From Brenneria rubrifaciens (GTDB lineage Bacteria; Pseudomonadota; Gammaproteobacteria; Enterobacterales; Enterobacteriaceae): DNA of 64,000 nucleotides. How positions within the stretch are numbered: position 1 is the first letter of the stretch; every line of letters starts with the position of its first letter. The position numbers and the translations under genes are program-made. The DNA lies in contig NZ_CP034035.1 of assembly GCF_005484945.1 (NCBI RefSeq), forward strand, positions 992,001 to 1,056,000, in the 5' to 3' direction. This document shows, piece after piece, positions 10,356 through 20,684 of this stretch. Under the pieces are notes generated by a model, which worked only from the letters and a program-made list of their open reading frames with translations, was not told where the DNA came from and searched no databases.

Positions 10356-10667
10356 ATGCGTGAAACGATAGAAGAAAAACTGCGTGTGGAATTTGAACCC
10401 GCCCACTTAGAAGTGATTGACGAAAGTTATCGTCACAATGTGCCTGCGGGGGCAGAAAGCCATTTTAAAGTGGTTATCGTCAGCAACCGCTTTGAGGGGG
10501 AGCGGGTTTTAAGCCGCCATCGTGCGATCTACGCGGTGCTGGCAGTCGAACTGGCAAGTAAGGTACATGCGTTGGCGCTGCATACTTATACGGTAAAAGA
10601 ATGGGACAGCTTGCAGAATGCCGTACCTGCATCGCCGCCCTGCGGTGGCGCGGGTATCCTGTCATAA
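10356..10667 (+). CDS. bolA: BolA family transcriptional/iron-sulfur regulator
   Basis: 103-residue BolA, a small KH-like protein that affects cell shape and stationary-phase gene expression and partners monothiol glutaredoxins in Fe-S handling. The conserved core [20 protein letters not shown] and [10 protein letters not shown] are clear, including the conserved His residues used for cluster or partner binding. It is divergent from yajG. A GC-rich hairpin follows the stop. Confidence 0.95.
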   Translation: MRETIEEKLRVEFEPAHLEVIDESYRHNVPAGAESHFKVVIVSNRFEGERVLSRHRAIYAVLAVELASKVHALALHTYTVKEWDSLQNAVPASPPCGGAGILS

Positions 10668-10679
10668 CGCCTGGATATC

Positions 10680-10706
10680 ACCCGTCCGGGGCTCTTCGGG
10701 ACGGGT
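10680..10706 (+). terminator. Hairpin after bolA
   Basis: Eight-base stem ACCCGTCC / GGACGGGT with an 11-base loop, followed by TTCTTCG. The T run is short, so termination strength is uncertain. Confidence 0.55.
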
Positions 10707-10972
10707 TCTTCGATAATAGTGCGAATCGCTCGCTGCAATAGTCCTGCTGCCGTCCTCGACTCATACTGTCTATATCGCTATAATGCTGCGTCTATTTTTT
10801 CGGAATGTATTTGGGACGCTTCTGACTACAGAGAACAGGGGCTGATAAATACGCCGCCGTCCCGGTTCTGTGAGGCTTTTTTCAATCATGCCGAGCGTGT
10901 TTGGGCAAGCTTTGCTGTTGTGAGAATAGTTTTGAGGTTAACCGAGCACTGTGATTTTTTTGAGGTAACAAG

Positions 10973-12277
10973 ATGCAAGTTTCTGTTGAAACCACTCAAG
11001 GCCTTGGGCGCCGTGTAACGATTACCGTTGCTGCTGACAGCATTGAGAATGCAGTTAAGAGCGAACTGGTCAACGTGGCCAAAAAAGTACGTATCGACGG
11101 CTTTCGTAAAGGCAAAGTGCCGATGAATGTCGTTGCTCAGCGTTATGGTGCCTCTGTGCGTCAGGACGTGCTGGGTGATCTGATGCAGCGCAATTTTGTC
11201 GATGCCATTATCAAAGAAAAAATTAATCCGGTAGGCGCGCCGAACTATGTTCCGGGCGAATACACTGTGGGTGGCGATTTCACCTACTCTGTTGAGTTTG
11301 AAGTGTACCCGGAAGTGGAACTTAAAGGGCTGGACGCAATCGAGGTTGAAAAACCGGTGGTTGAAGTGACCGAAGCTGATATAGATACCATGCTGGAAAC
11401 GCTGCGCAAACAACAGGCGACCTGGAAAGAAACCGACCGAACTGCGGCGGCTGAAGACCGCGTTACCATCGATTTTTCCGGTTCTATCGATGGCGAAGAA
11501 TTTGAAGGCGGCAAAGCTTCCGATTTCGTGCTGGCAATGGGGCAAAGCCGCATGATCCCTGGTTTTGAAGACGGCGTTGTCGGTCATAAGGCTGGCGAAG
11601 AATTCACGATTAACGTGAACTTCCCTGAAGATTACCACGCTGAAAACCTGAAAGGTAAAGCCGCTCAATTCGCCATCGTTCTGAAAAAAGTGGAAGAGCG
11701 TGAGCTGCCTGAACTGACTGAGGAATTCATCAAGCGTTTCGGCGTGGCGGACGGTTCTCAGGAAGGTTTGCGCGCTGAAGTTCGCAAAAACATGGAACGT
11801 GAACTGAAAGGCGCGGTTCGTAACCGTATCAAGACTCAGGTTCTGGACGGTCTGGTTAAAGCGAATGATATCGACGTTCCGGCCGCGCTGATTGATGGTG
11901 AAGTTGACGTTCTGCGTCGTCAGGCTGCTCAGCGTTTTGGCGGAAATGAAAAACAAGCGCAGGAACTGCCACGCGAACTGTTTGAAGAACAGGCAAAACG
12001 CCGTGTTGTTGTAGGCCTGCTGCTGGGTGAAGTGATCAGCACCCATGAGCTGAAAGCGGATGACGCACGCATCAAAACGCTGATCGAAGAGATGGCTTCT
12101 GCTTATGAAGATCCGCAGGAAGTGATCGCGTTCTACAGCAAAAACAAAGAGCTGATGAACAATATGCGTAACGTTGCGCTGGAAGAGCAAGCGGTGGAAA
12201 CCGTGCTTTCGAAAGCAAAAGTTGTTGAGAAGTCAGTTAGCTTCAATGAACTGATGAACCAGACTGAGACTGCGTAA
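10973..12277 (+). CDS. tig: Trigger factor, ribosome-bound chaperone
   Basis: 434-residue chaperone that sits at the ribosomal exit tunnel and shields nascent chains. The N-terminal ribosome-binding domain has the GFRKGKVP signature (43-50). A central FKBP-type peptidyl-prolyl isomerase domain (about 150-240, including [17 protein letters not shown]) and the long helical C-terminal arms follow. GAGGTAACAAG precedes the ATG. It stands upstream of clpP-clpX-lon as in most gammaproteobacteria, with its own terminator. Confidence 0.97.
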   Translation: MQVSVETTQGLGRRVTITVAADSIENAVKSELVNVAKKVRIDGFRKGKVPMNVVAQRYGASVRQDVLGDLMQRNFVDAIIKEKINPVGAPNYVPGEYTVGGDFTYSVEFEVYPEVELKGLDAIEVEKPVVEVTEADIDTMLETLRKQQATWKETDRTAAAEDRVTIDFSGSIDGEEFEGGKASDFVLAMGQSRMIPGFEDGVVGHKAGEEFTINVNFPEDYHAENLKGKAAQFAIVLKKVEERELPELTEEFIKRFGVADGSQEGLRAEVRKNMERELKGAVRNRIKTQVLDGLVKANDIDVPAALIDGEVDVLRRQAAQRFGGNEKQAQELPRELFEEQAKRRVVVGLLLGEVISTHELKADDARIKTLIEEMASAYEDPQEVIAFYSKNKELMNNMRNVALEEQAVETVLSKAKVVEKSVSFNELMNQTETA

Positions 12278-12328
12278 GCCCATTACGTATCACTGCTGTT
12301 ACTGTGTCAGGGAAGGCATATTTCCTGA

Positions 12329-12367
12329 TAAAAAAGCCCGTAGCCTGATGGCACGGGCTTTTTTTTC
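12329..12367 (+). terminator. tig terminator
   Basis: Stem AAAAAGCCCGT / ACGGGCTTTTT around a ten-base loop, followed by more T. A strong intrinsic terminator separating tig from clpP. Confidence 0.9.
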
Positions 12368-12506
12368 TGTTTGAACGCCGTCATGAATAACGGATTTGTC
12401 TTGAACAGGATAACTTCACATGCACTATATTAAAGGAGGCGGACGGCTAAGAGACTGGGAGTTATTACCGATAACTTATTTAATATGAAACAACGGATAG
12501 TTTAAG

Positions 12507-12534
12507 CTTGAAAAGCGACGCAAGCGCCCCAGAT
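12507..12534 (+). promoter_or_regulatory. Candidate heat-shock (sigma32) promoter of clpP
   Basis: CTTGAA, 14 bases, CCCCAGAT. The sigma32 consensus is CTTGAA-N13/15-CCCCATNT, so there is one mismatch in the -10 element. It lies about 150 bases before the clpP ATG. Confidence 0.6.
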
Positions 12535-12686
12535 AATTGAAATAAAGATGGGCGCATGAGGGACTTCGGTATAATCCTGCGGTTATGCTGGTGATTGACG
12601 CCAGTACATGAGCATGGTCATCACCCTTTATCTCAAGTAGAATCGGGCAAGAATGACGCCGGACGCATTTTATCTAGGAGACGTGA

Positions 12687-13310
12687 ATGTCATACAGTGG
12701 CGAACAAGAAAGACAAGCACCTCATATGGCGTTAGTGCCGATGGTGGTCGAACAAACCTCTCGTGGGGAGCGTTCTTACGATATTTATTCCCGCCTGCTG
12801 AAAGAACGGATAATTTTCCTGACTGGTCAGGTTGAAGATCACATGGCGAATCTGGTTGTGGCGCAGATGTTGTTTTTGGAAGCGGAAAACCCAGAAAAAG
12901 ACATTTTCCTTTACATTAACTCTCCAGGTGGCGTCATTACTGCGGGTATGTCCATTTACGACACGATGCAGTTTATCAAACCTGATGTCAGTACGATTTG
13001 TATGGGTCAGGCGTGTTCTATGGGCTCGTTCCTGCTGGCTGCGGGAGCAAAAGGCAAACGTATCTGCCTGCCGAATTCAAGGGTGATGATTCACCAGCCG
13101 CTGGGCGGGTTCCAGGGACAGGCAACGGATATTGAAATCCATGCCAAAGAAATACTCAAAGTAAAAGCCAGAATGAATGAGTTGCTGGCAAAACATACTG
13201 GGCAGCCTATTGATGTGATAGAAAGAGACACAGAGCGTGACCGTTTCCTCTCTGCTAATGAGGCAGTAGACTATGGTTTGGTGGACTCGGTATTCACGCA
13301 CCGTGAATAA
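12687..13310 (+). CDS. clpP: ATP-dependent Clp protease proteolytic subunit
   Basis: Serine peptidase that forms the two-heptamer barrel of ClpXP/ClpAP. Exactly 207 residues like E. coli, with the catalytic Ser111 (GQACSM), His136 (MIHQPL) and the Asp in ERDTERDRF. The first 14 residues, ending before ALVPMV, match the self-cleaved propeptide. A TAGGAGACGTGA ribosome site precedes the ATG. Next to its unfoldase partner clpX, 163 bases downstream. Confidence 0.98.
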   Translation: MSYSGEQERQAPHMALVPMVVEQTSRGERSYDIYSRLLKERIIFLTGQVEDHMANLVVAQMLFLEAENPEKDIFLYINSPGGVITAGMSIYDTMQFIKPDVSTICMGQACSMGSFLLAAGAKGKRICLPNSRVMIHQPLGGFQGQATDIEIHAKEILKVKARMNELLAKHTGQPIDVIERDTERDRFLSANEAVDYGLVDSVFTHRE

Positions 13311-13473
13311 TACTCTGCTATGTTAACAGTCTAGAGTGGCTGAAAATCAGTGTACGACCGATAGTTTGCGGTGCGATGTTTTTTGCGCGTATTGGCTATA
13401 AAATGTCGGCGTTCTCTGTAGCGATATCGCTGTGGTTGGCCTGCGGGCAAGAGACTAAGAAGAGGTTTGACTC

Positions 13474-14748
13474 ATGACAGATAAGCGCAAAGACGGTTCA
13501 GGAAAGTTGCTGTACTGCTCTTTTTGCGGCAAAAGCCAGCACGAAGTACGTAAGCTGATTGCCGGCCCGTCAGTGTATATCTGCGATGAATGTGTTGACT
13601 TGTGTAACGACATTATTCGCGAAGAAATTAAAGAGGTGGCGCCGCATCGTGAACGCAGTGCATTGCCGACGCCGCACGAAATCCGCCGACATCTTGATGA
13701 TTACGTTATCGGTCAGGAACAAGCCAAGAAAGTGCTGTCCGTCGCGGTATACAACCACTATAAACGGCTGCGCAACGGCGACAGCAGTAACGGCATCGAA
13801 CTGGGTAAAAGTAACATTCTGCTTATCGGCCCCACCGGCAGCGGTAAAACCTTGCTGGCTGAAACGCTGGCGCGTTTCCTCGATGTACCGTTTACCATGG
13901 CAGATGCCACAACGCTGACTGAAGCAGGTTATGTGGGTGAAGATGTTGAAAACATCATCCAGAAACTGCTACAGAAATGTGATTATGATGTGCAGAAAGC
14001 GCAGCGTGGCATCGTCTATATTGATGAAATCGACAAGATTTCCCGCAAATCGGATAACCCTTCCATCACTCGCGATGTGTCGGGCGAAGGTGTTCAGCAG
14101 GCTTTGTTGAAACTGATTGAAGGCACTATCGCTGCGGTTCCCCCGCAGGGCGGGCGCAAGCATCCGCAGCAGGAGTTTTTACAGGTTGATACCTCCAAGA
14201 TCCTCTTTATCTGCGGCGGGGCGTTTGCCGGTCTGGACAAAGTCATTGAACAGCGTACCGACACCGGACGTGGTATCGGCTTTGGCGCAACGGTAAAAGG
14301 TTCCGCTGAAAAAGCCACCGAGGGTGAACTATTGGGGCAGGTCGAACCAGGCGATTTAATCAAGTTTGGTTTGATTCCTGAGTTCATTGGTCGTTTACCT
14401 GTGGTGGCAACGCTTAGGGAACTGAGTGAAGAAGCGCTGATTCAAATTTTGCGTGAACCGAAAAACGCCCTGACCAAACAGTATCAGGCGTTGTTCAATC
14501 TGGAAGGCGTTGAGCTGGAATTCCGTGATGAGGCTCTGACTGCAATCGCGAAGAAAGCCATGGCGCGTAAAACTGGTGCTCGCGGTCTTCGTTCCATTGT
14601 CGAAGCAGCCTTGTTGGATACCATGTACGACCTGCCATCTCTGGAGAGCGTCGATAAAGTTGTTATTGATGAATCAGTGATTGCCGGTCAGTCTGAACCT
14701 CTTCTAATTTACGGCAAGCCCGAAGCTCAACAGGCGTCCGGCGAATAA
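13474..14748 (+). CDS. clpX: ClpX unfoldase subunit of ClpXP
   Basis: 424-residue AAA+ unfoldase that recognises tagged substrates and feeds them to ClpP. In order: N-terminal C4 zinc-binding domain (CSFCGK...CDECVDLC, residues about 14-40), Walker A GPTGSGKT, pore-1 loop GYVGED, Walker [11 protein letters not shown], the RKH pore loop (GGRKHPQQ) and the IGF-type ClpP-docking region ([10 protein letters not shown]). Length equals that of E. coli ClpX. A terminator hairpin follows before lon. Confidence 0.98.
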   Translation: MTDKRKDGSGKLLYCSFCGKSQHEVRKLIAGPSVYICDECVDLCNDIIREEIKEVAPHRERSALPTPHEIRRHLDDYVIGQEQAKKVLSVAVYNHYKRLRNGDSSNGIELGKSNILLIGPTGSGKTLLAETLARFLDVPFTMADATTLTEAGYVGEDVENIIQKLLQKCDYDVQKAQRGIVYIDEIDKISRKSDNPSITRDVSGEGVQQALLKLIEGTIAAVPPQGGRKHPQQEFLQVDTSKILFICGGAFAGLDKVIEQRTDTGRGIGFGATVKGSAEKATEGELLGQVEPGDLIKFGLIPEFIGRLPVVATLRELSEEALIQILREPKNALTKQYQALFNLEGVELEFRDEALTAIAKKAMARKTGARGLRSIVEAALLDTMYDLPSLESVDKVVIDESVIAGQSEPLLIYGKPEAQQASGE

Positions 14749-14779
14749 TTAGCCAGAAAAACCGTATCGAAAGACAAAA

Positions 14780-14806
14780 ATGGGGGATTTTATCCCCCAT
14801 TCGCTT
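14780..14806 (+). terminator. clpX terminator
   Basis: Stem TGGGGGA / TCCCCCA with a five-base AT-rich loop, then TTCGCTTTT. It separates clpPX transcription from lon. Confidence 0.8.
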
Positions 14807-14823
14807 TTACACGTATTCTGGTC

Positions 14824-14851
14824 GTTGAATGTAAGATATTTATCCCCATAT
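14824..14851 (+). promoter_or_regulatory. lon heat-shock (sigma32) promoter
   Basis: GTTGAA, 14 bases, CCCCATAT. This matches the sigma32 pattern and the known arrangement of the E. coli lon promoter, about 90 bases before the ATG. The region from the promoter to AAGAGAGAGCTCTATG is strongly E. coli-like. Confidence 0.8.
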
Positions 14852-14939
14852 ACTCGAATACCTATTTGGTGAAACCCGTGAAGATCGTGTTTCACGAGAT
14901 TCCCTTAACCTGGCGGAAACGAAACTAAGAGAGAGCTCT

Positions 14940-17321
14940 ATGAACCCTGAGCGTTCCGAACGCATTGAAATCCCCGTATTGCCGTTGCGCGATGTGGTGG
15001 TTTATCCGCACATGGTCATTCCGTTGTTTGTTGGTCGTGAGAAGTCGATTCGGTGCCTTGAAGCCGCAATGGATCATGATAAAAAGATCATGCTGGTGGC
15101 GCAGAAAGAGGCCTCAACGGATGAGCCAAGCATTAACGATCTTTTCTCGGTAGGAACGGTAGCTTCAATTCTCCAAATGCTGAAACTGCCAGACGGCACG
15201 GTCAAAGTGCTGGTCGAAGGTTTGCAGCGTGCGCGCATTACGACATTGTCCGACAGCGGCGAGCATTTCGCTGCCCAGGCGGAATATCTTGACTCCCCGG
15301 CGATTGAGGAGCGTGAGCAGGAAGTTTTGATGCGCACGGCAATCAATCAGTTCGAGGGATATATCAAACTCAATAAAAAGATCCCGCCTGAAGTTTTGAC
15401 CTCCCTGAACAGCATCGATGACGCAGCGCGTCTGGCTGATACCATCGCTGCGCATATGCCTCTGAAATTGGCGGACAAACAATCCGTGCTCGAAATGTTC
15501 GATATTACGGAGCGTCTTGAGTATCTGATGGCGATGATGGAGTCTGAAATTGATCTGTTGCAGGTCGAAAAACGTATCCGCAGCCGCGTCAAGAAACAGA
15601 TGGAAAAAAGTCAGCGCGAATACTATCTGAATGAGCAAATGAAGGCCATTCAGAAAGAACTCGGCGAGATGGACGATGCACCGGATGAACATGAGGCGTT
15701 AAAGCGCAAGATTGAAGCGGCTAAAATGCCGAAGGACGCGCGTGAAAAAGCCGAAGCGGAACTACAGAAGCTTAAGATGATGTCACCAATGTCGGCTGAA
15801 GCGACCGTTGTCCGTAGCTACATCGACTGGATGATCCAGGTTCCGTGGAATGCGCGTAGCAAAGTGAAGAAAGATTTGCTCAAAGCGCAGGAAATGCTGG
15901 ATACCGATCATTACGGTCTTGAACGCGTGAAAGAGCGCATTCTGGAATATCTCGCGGTACAGAGCCGTGTCAGTAAGATAAAAGGGCCGATTCTGTGTCT
16001 GGTTGGTCCGCCGGGGGTGGGTAAAACCTCTCTGGGACAGTCCATTGCCAAAGCGACGGGACGTCAGTATGTCCGTATGGCGCTGGGCGGGGTGCGTGAT
16101 GAGGCTGAAATTCGCGGTCACCGCCGTACTTACATCGGTTCTATGCCGGGCAAATTGATTCAGAAAATGGCAAAGGTAGGGGTGAAAAACCCGCTTTTCC
16201 TGCTGGATGAAATCGACAAAATGTCTTCCGACATGCGAGGCGATCCGGCCTCTGCATTGCTGGAGGTGCTTGATCCTGAGCAAAATGTCGCTTTTAACGA
16301 TCACTATCTGGAGGTTGATTACGATCTCTCTGATGTGATGTTTGTGGCGACGTCCAACTCAATGAATATTCCGGCGCCGCTGCTCGACCGTATGGAAGTG
16401 ATTCGTCTTTCCGGCTATACCGAAGACGAAAAGCTTAACATCGCCAAACAGCATCTGTTACCAAAACAGATTGAACGCAATGCGCTGAAAAAAGGCGAAT
16501 TGTTGGTGGACGACAGTGCGATTATCGGGATTATCCGTTATTACACCCGTGAAGCGGGCGTGCGTAGTTTGGAACGTGAAATTTCCAAGCTGTGTCGCAA
16601 GGCAGTTAAAATGCTGTTGATGGATAAATCGGTTAAACATATCCAGATAACAGGCGACAATCTTAAAGATTTCCTCGGCGTACAGCGTTTTGACTATGGC
16701 CGCGCGGACGATGAAAACCGCGTCGGTCAGGTGACCGGGTTAGCCTGGACGGAAGTGGGCGGTGATTTACTGACGATCGAAACGGCATGCGTGCCCGGGA
16801 AAGGCAAACTGACATACACGGGTTCACTGGGTGAAGTGATGCAGGAGTCTATCCAAGCCGCGCTCACCGTGGTTCGTGCCAGAGCGGAGAAATTAGGTAT
16901 CAATGCGGATTTCTATGAAAAACGTGATATCCACGTTCACGTTCCTGAGGGGGCGACACCAAAAGACGGGCCAAGCGCAGGTATTGCAATGTGTACCGCG
17001 CTGGTATCCTGTTTGACCGGCAACCCGGTACGGGCGGATGTGGCGATGACAGGCGAAATCACCTTACGCGGTTTGGTGTTGCCTATCGGTGGTCTTAAAG
17101 AGAAACTTCTGGCTGCTCATCGCGGTGGTATCAAAACGGTATTGATTCCCGATGATAACAAACGTGACCTTGAAGACATTCCGCAAAACGTGATTGCCGA
17201 TCTGGATATTCATCCGGTGAAGCGAATAGAAGAAGTGCTGGCGCTGGCGTTGCAGAATGGGCCATATGGTATGCAGATAGTGAACACCACGCCTAAGGCA
17301 AAAACGGCCAAGGCGAAATAG
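14940..17321 (+). CDS. lon: Lon ATP-dependent protease
   Basis: 793-residue homohexameric cytoplasmic AAA+ protease that degrades misfolded and regulatory proteins. N-terminal Lon substrate domain (about 10-200), coiled-coil linker, AAA module with Walker A GPPGVGKT and Walker B FLLDEIDK, then the C-terminal peptidase domain with the Ser679-Lys722 dyad (GPSAG and LKEKLLAA), at the same residue numbers as E. coli. The C-terminus is a few residues longer and Lys/Ala-rich. The ribosome site AAGAGAGAGC precedes the ATG. Heat-shock regulation is supported by the upstream promoter. Confidence 0.98.
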   Translation: MNPERSERIEIPVLPLRDVVVYPHMVIPLFVGREKSIRCLEAAMDHDKKIMLVAQKEASTDEPSINDLFSVGTVASILQMLKLPDGTVKVLVEGLQRARITTLSDSGEHFAAQAEYLDSPAIEEREQEVLMRTAINQFEGYIKLNKKIPPEVLTSLNSIDDAARLADTIAAHMPLKLADKQSVLEMFDITERLEYLMAMMESEIDLLQVEKRIRSRVKKQMEKSQREYYLNEQMKAIQKELGEMDDAPDEHEALKRKIEAAKMPKDAREKAEAELQKLKMMSPMSAEATVVRSYIDWMIQVPWNARSKVKKDLLKAQEMLDTDHYGLERVKERILEYLAVQSRVSKIKGPILCLVGPPGVGKTSLGQSIAKATGRQYVRMALGGVRDEAEIRGHRRTYIGSMPGKLIQKMAKVGVKNPLFLLDEIDKMSSDMRGDPASALLEVLDPEQNVAFNDHYLEVDYDLSDVMFVATSNSMNIPAPLLDRMEVIRLSGYTEDEKLNIAKQHLLPKQIERNALKKGELLVDDSAIIGIIRYYTREAGVRSLEREISKLCRKAVKMLLMDKSVKHIQITGDNLKDFLGVQRFDYGRADDENRVGQVTGLAWTEVGGDLLTIETACVPGKGKLTYTGSLGEVMQESIQAALTVVRARAEKLGINADFYEKRDIHVHVPEGATPKDGPSAGIAMCTALVSCLTGNPVRADVAMTGEITLRGLVLPIGGLKEKLLAAHRGGIKTVLIPDDNKRDLEDIPQNVIADLDIHPVKRIEEVLALALQNGPYGMQIVNTTPKAKTAKAK

Positions 17322-17353
17322 TGACCCATAGCAAAAACCATTGATAAAAGCAG

Positions 17354-17391
17354 GGCTGGTAAGTGAAATCGTGCTTGCCAGCTTTTTTTTG
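17354..17391 (+). terminator. lon terminator
   Basis: Stem GCTGGTAAG / CTTGCCAGC (one G-U pair), followed by eight T. Confidence 0.85.
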
Positions 17392-17517
17392 TACCGCTAA
17401 GTTAGAGCACTGCTGGCTTTAGCGGTAACTTGCTAAGGTTCGGCAGGATTGATATAAAGCTACGTGTCGTGTTTTGGGAAACTGGCGCGACCATAGAATT
17501 CCAGAGGGGATGAGAGA

Positions 17518-17790
17518 GTGAACAAGTCACAATTGATCGACAAAATTGCCGCAGATGCTGATATTTCCAAAGCGGCGGCAGGACGTGTGTTAGATGCGAT
17601 TATTGGTTCCGTTACCGAGTCTCTGAAAGAAGGGGATGATGTCGCTTTGGTTGGTTTTGGTACTTTTTCAGTGCGTGAGCGCGCTGCTCGTACCGGCCGT
17701 AACCCGCAGACTGGTAAGGAAATCAGTATCCCTGCCGCGAAAGTACCAGGCTTCCGTGCTGGTAAATTGCTGAAAGACGCCGTTAACTGA
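17518..17790 (+). CDS. hupB: DNA-binding protein HU beta subunit
   Basis: 90-residue histone-like nucleoid protein that binds and bends DNA as a homodimer or with HU-alpha. The GTG start, preceded by GAGGGGATGAGA, gives [11 protein letters not shown] as in other enterobacteria. The DNA-wrapping arm signature [21 protein letters not shown] is intact. It lies between lon and ppiD as in E. coli. Confidence 0.98.
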   Translation: MNKSQLIDKIAADADISKAAAGRVLDAIIGSVTESLKEGDDVALVGFGTFSVRERAARTGRNPQTGKEISIPAAKVPGFRAGKLLKDAVN

Positions 17791-17805
17791 TTAATTACGT
17801 CACAG

Positions 17806-17835
17806 GTTTGTGTGCAACACCTTGTGTTGCCAAAC
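17806..17835 (+). terminator. Stem-loop after hupB
   Basis: GCAACAC / GTGTTGC with a three-base loop, extended by outer pairs GTTTG / CAAAC across a small bulge. No T run follows, so it may be a stabilising 3' hairpin instead of a terminator. Confidence 0.5.
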
Positions 17836-17874
17836 ATTACCTGACGCAGAGATATTGGATAAGGTAAGATACGG

Positions 17875-17904
17875 GGCGCATCATTTTATGATGTGCCTTT
17901 TATT
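17875..17904 (+). terminator. hupB intrinsic terminator
   Basis: Ten-base stem GGCGCATCAT / ATGATGTGCC with a TTT loop, followed by TTTTATT. Confidence 0.75.
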
Positions 17905-18189
17905 ATGACGGGCAGGATAGTCCGTCGCTCTTTATGCCGTCGCAAGCGACGTTGAAGCCGCTTTCGGCGATTTTTATGTTGGGTATCCTGCCTGACACCC
18001 TGCGGGTCGTAGCGGTGCAACGTTAAAAAACATTCCTGATGTTTTTTTACTGGCAATTCAGGTTACGATTGTCGGACAAAATCTTAAATGCGCCCTGGCC
18101 TTCTTTGTAGGCTACAGTAATGGCTAGTATGTATGGCTTCGGCCAGCGCAGGGAGTGTTATCCATTCTACAGCGGAGTGTTGTCACATT

Positions 18190-20070
18190 ATGATGGACAA
18201 TTTACGCGCGGCCGCTAATAACGTCGTGCTCAAAATTATTCTTGCTTTGATCATCGCATCATTCGTTTTAACCGGCGTGGGTGATTATCTGATCGGTGGT
18301 TCTGGAGACTATGCGGCGAAGGTAAATGGGCAAGAAATTACCCGTGCCCAGTTGGAGCAAGCGGTGCAGAACGAGCGCAATCGCCAGCAGGAAGCACTGG
18401 GCGAGAATTTCTCTATCCTTGCCAGCAATGACGGTTATATGCTGAACTTGCGTAAGCAGGCTCTCTCTCAACTGATTGATGAGGCATTGCTGGATCAGTA
18501 TGCCGATAAACTTGGGCTCAGTATCAGTGATGATCAGATCAAACGGGCGATTTTCGCTGTTTCCGCGTTTCAAACCAACAACCGTTTCGATAACGAGAAA
18601 TACCTGGATCAGGTTCGTCGTCTTGGTTTGACGCCGGATATGTATGCCCAACTGTTGCGTAAGCAATTGACGTCACAGCAATTGATCCGTGGTTTCGGTG
18701 ATACTTCGTTCACCCTTCCCCAGGAAATCGACAATTTGGTGAAGCAGGCGGCTCAGAACCGCGTGGTTCGACTGGCAACGATGGATGTTGGCGCCAGAGC
18801 CAATGCCGAAAGCGTTTCTGATGAAGAAATCCAGAGTTATTACGACCAGAATAAGAGCCGTTTTATTGCACCCGAAGCGTACAAAGTGAGCTATATCACG
18901 CTGGATGCGGCGGGGATCATGGATAAGGTCACGGTCAATGACAGTGATATCGCCGATTTTTATGAAAAGAATAAAAATGACTATTCCCAGTCAGAACGAA
19001 AAAAATTCAGCGTCATTCAGGTAAAAACCGATGCTGATGCACAGTCTGTTCTGGATGAGCTGAAGCAAGGCGCCGATTTTGCGACTGTAGCAAAAGAAAA
19101 ATCGACCGATGTGATTTCACGTCGCAAAGGTGGTGATCTGGGCTGGATGGATGCGGACTCCACGATTGAGGAGCTCAAACAGGCCAAACTGACTGAAAAA
19201 GGGCAGTTATCTTCGGCAATAAAATCTTCAGTGGGGTATTTGATCGTGCGTTTGGACGATGTTCAGCCACAGCAGGTTAAACCGCTGAGCGAGGTTCGTG
19301 CTGATGTCGCTGCCAAAGTTAAGCAAGAAAAAGCCCTGGACGAATATTATGCGCTGCAACAGAAAGTCAGCGAAGCGGCGAGCAATGATAACGAGTCCCT
19401 GGCTTCCGCTGAAGAAGCGGCGGGCGTCAAGGCGGTACAAACGGATTGGTTCACCCGTGAGCAAGTTCCGGCCGCATTGAATTTCCAGCCCGTTACTCAG
19501 GCGCTTTTCGATGGCTCGCTACTGGGCGATAACGGCGCGCCTGGCAATAACTCTGATGTTATCAACGTGGATGGCGATCGCGCTTTTGTTATCCGTATTA
19601 CCGCCCACAAAGCGGAAACGACGCGTCCGTTGGATCAGGTTCGCGATCGGATTACGCAGACGGTTAAACGTCAAAAGGCGGAACAGCAGGCGCGCGTTGA
19701 TGCTGAAAAAATTCTGGCTGAGTTGAAACAAGGTAAGGACGACGCGTTGAAAGCCGCTGGTCTGAGCTTTGGTGAAGCGAAAACGTTATCTTCGGTTTCT
19801 CAGGGCGACGTGATGACGGAATCCATTTTCTCTCTGCCATATCCGGCTAAAGATAAACCCTCTTACGGGATTTCTCAGGATCAGGCGGGCAATGTGGTCC
19901 TTGTGGCGTTGGATAGCGTGGCGCCGCATCAGCTCACCGATCAGCAAAAAGATCAATTTGCCAACCAGCTAAAGCAGAGCTCATTGGGTTCTATATTTGA
20001 TGCCTTGCTGACCAGCTTGCGCAGTGAAGCCAAAATCAAGATGGGTAACGCCGCTCAGGAACAGCAATAA
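18190..20070 (+). CDS. ppiD: Periplasmic folding chaperone PpiD
   Basis: 626-residue SurA-like chaperone anchored in the inner membrane near the SecYEG exit, assisting newly translocated proteins. A single N-terminal membrane helix (about residues 12-34) follows the conserved MMDNLRAAANN start; the rest is periplasmic. A parvulin-type isomerase domain is visible at about 265-360 (GADFATVAKEKSTD, GGDLGWM, GYLIVRLDD). I use the ATG at 18190; an upstream in-frame start at 18133 would add 19 residues unlike the family. A terminator follows. Confidence 0.95.
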   Translation: MMDNLRAAANNVVLKIILALIIASFVLTGVGDYLIGGSGDYAAKVNGQEITRAQLEQAVQNERNRQQEALGENFSILASNDGYMLNLRKQALSQLIDEALLDQYADKLGLSISDDQIKRAIFAVSAFQTNNRFDNEKYLDQVRRLGLTPDMYAQLLRKQLTSQQLIRGFGDTSFTLPQEIDNLVKQAAQNRVVRLATMDVGARANAESVSDEEIQSYYDQNKSRFIAPEAYKVSYITLDAAGIMDKVTVNDSDIADFYEKNKNDYSQSERKKFSVIQVKTDADAQSVLDELKQGADFATVAKEKSTDVISRRKGGDLGWMDADSTIEELKQAKLTEKGQLSSAIKSSVGYLIVRLDDVQPQQVKPLSEVRADVAAKVKQEKALDEYYALQQKVSEAASNDNESLASAEEAAGVKAVQTDWFTREQVPAALNFQPVTQALFDGSLLGDNGAPGNNSDVINVDGDRAFVIRITAHKAETTRPLDQVRDRITQTVKRQKAEQQARVDAEKILAELKQGKDDALKAAGLSFGEAKTLSSVSQGDVMTESIFSLPYPAKDKPSYGISQDQAGNVVLVALDSVAPHQLTDQQKDQFANQLKQSSLGSIFDALLTSLRSEAKIKMGNAAQEQQ

Positions 20071-20105
20071 ACTCCGCATAAATTTGCAAACCGTTGCAAC
20101 GCACA

Positions 20106-20127
20106 AAGGCCGCTTTCGCGGCCTTTT
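20106..20127 (+). terminator. ppiD terminator
   Basis: Stem AAGGCCGC / GCGGCCTT with a TTTC loop followed by TT. Confidence 0.75.
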
Positions 20128-20208
20128 CCACATCTGAATACTGCGGTTTGCGATGAACGGAAACCTGCGGCAAGGTGTCGGTGCTGTCAAACACAAGGAG
20201 GAAACAGT

Positions 20209-20571
20209 ATGAAAAAATCAGGAATAAAGGCGCTTTGTATGGTGATTGGAATGGGGCTGTCTGGCTTCCCGCTACTCGCTCAGGCAAATCAGAAGGTTGA
20301 TAATAAGGCTACGGTGGTCAAACCCGCTTCATCTCAGCAAAAGGCGGAGAAAGCCGAACTGACGAACGCTGACGAGGATGAAGTAAGTATCAATACGGGA
20401 ACCGCGGTAGCGTTGGCTGAAGTGATGAACGGCGTCGGTCTTAAGAAAGCCGAGGCTATCGTCAATTACCGTGAAGAAAATGGCCCCTTTACGCAGATCG
20501 AGCAATTAAAAGAAGTGCCGGGGATTGGCGCTGCGCTGGTAGAACGTAATCTTACTCGCTTAAAACTGTGA
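20209..20571 (+). CDS. ybaV: ComEA-like helix-hairpin-helix protein YbaV
   Basis: 120-residue secreted or periplasmic protein with a signal peptide (about 1-26, ending LLAQANQ) and a C-terminal pair of helix-hairpin-helix motifs (LAEVMNGVGLKKAEAIVNYR and LKEVPGIGAALVERN). Such domains bind DNA non-specifically in ComEA; in enterobacteria a role in DNA uptake is assumed but not shown. AAGGAGG precedes the ATG. It lies between ppiD and queC as in E. coli relatives. Confidence 0.9.
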   Translation: MKKSGIKALCMVIGMGLSGFPLLAQANQKVDNKATVVKPASSQQKAEKAELTNADEDEVSINTGTAVALAEVMNGVGLKKAEAIVNYREENGPFTQIEQLKEVPGIGAALVERNLTRLKL

Positions 20572-20580
20572 TGCTGTTCG

Positions 20581-20609
20581 CAACCGGGCGGTAAAGCGTC
20601 ACCCGGTTG
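20581..20609 (+). terminator. Stem-loop after ybaV
   Basis: Eight-base stem CAACCGGG / CCCGGTTG with a 13-base loop; no T run follows. Confidence 0.5.
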
Positions 20610-20634
20610 TGATCGAGAAGGGAGGGGGAATATC

Positions 20635-20670
20635 ATTCAGGCAAGGTGGTCGTTCACGCTTTGCCTGAAT
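20635..20670 (-). terminator. Stem-loop after queC
   Basis: Perfect ten-base stem ATTCAGGCAA / TTGCCTGAAT with a 16-base loop, just past the queC stop in the convergent ybaV-queC gap. Confidence 0.5.
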
Positions 20671-20684
20671 CTGAATCTGTTTGA

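Larger units (their letters stand above)
12278..12686. other. tig-clpP intergenic region
   Basis: 409 bases with the tig terminator at its start and a sigma32-like promoter near 12507-12534. Nothing else gene-like is visible. Confidence 0.6.
17791..18189. other. hupB-ppiD intergenic region
   Basis: 399 bases containing the two hupB hairpins. The remainder (17910-18189) contains further short GC-rich dyads (near 17939 and 17955) but no gene I can support; the ppiD promoter should be here. Confidence 0.5.

Noticed and set aside
10886..12190. 434-codon open frame antisense to tig
   Set aside because: Shadow frame produced by the codon bias of tig; Phe/His/Arg-rich translation with no domain.
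17911..18050. Cluster of short GC-rich dyads between hupB and ppiD
   Set aside because: Considered a repeat element or sRNA; dyads are short, not repeated elsewhere in the window as far as I can see, and lack a promoter-terminator pair.
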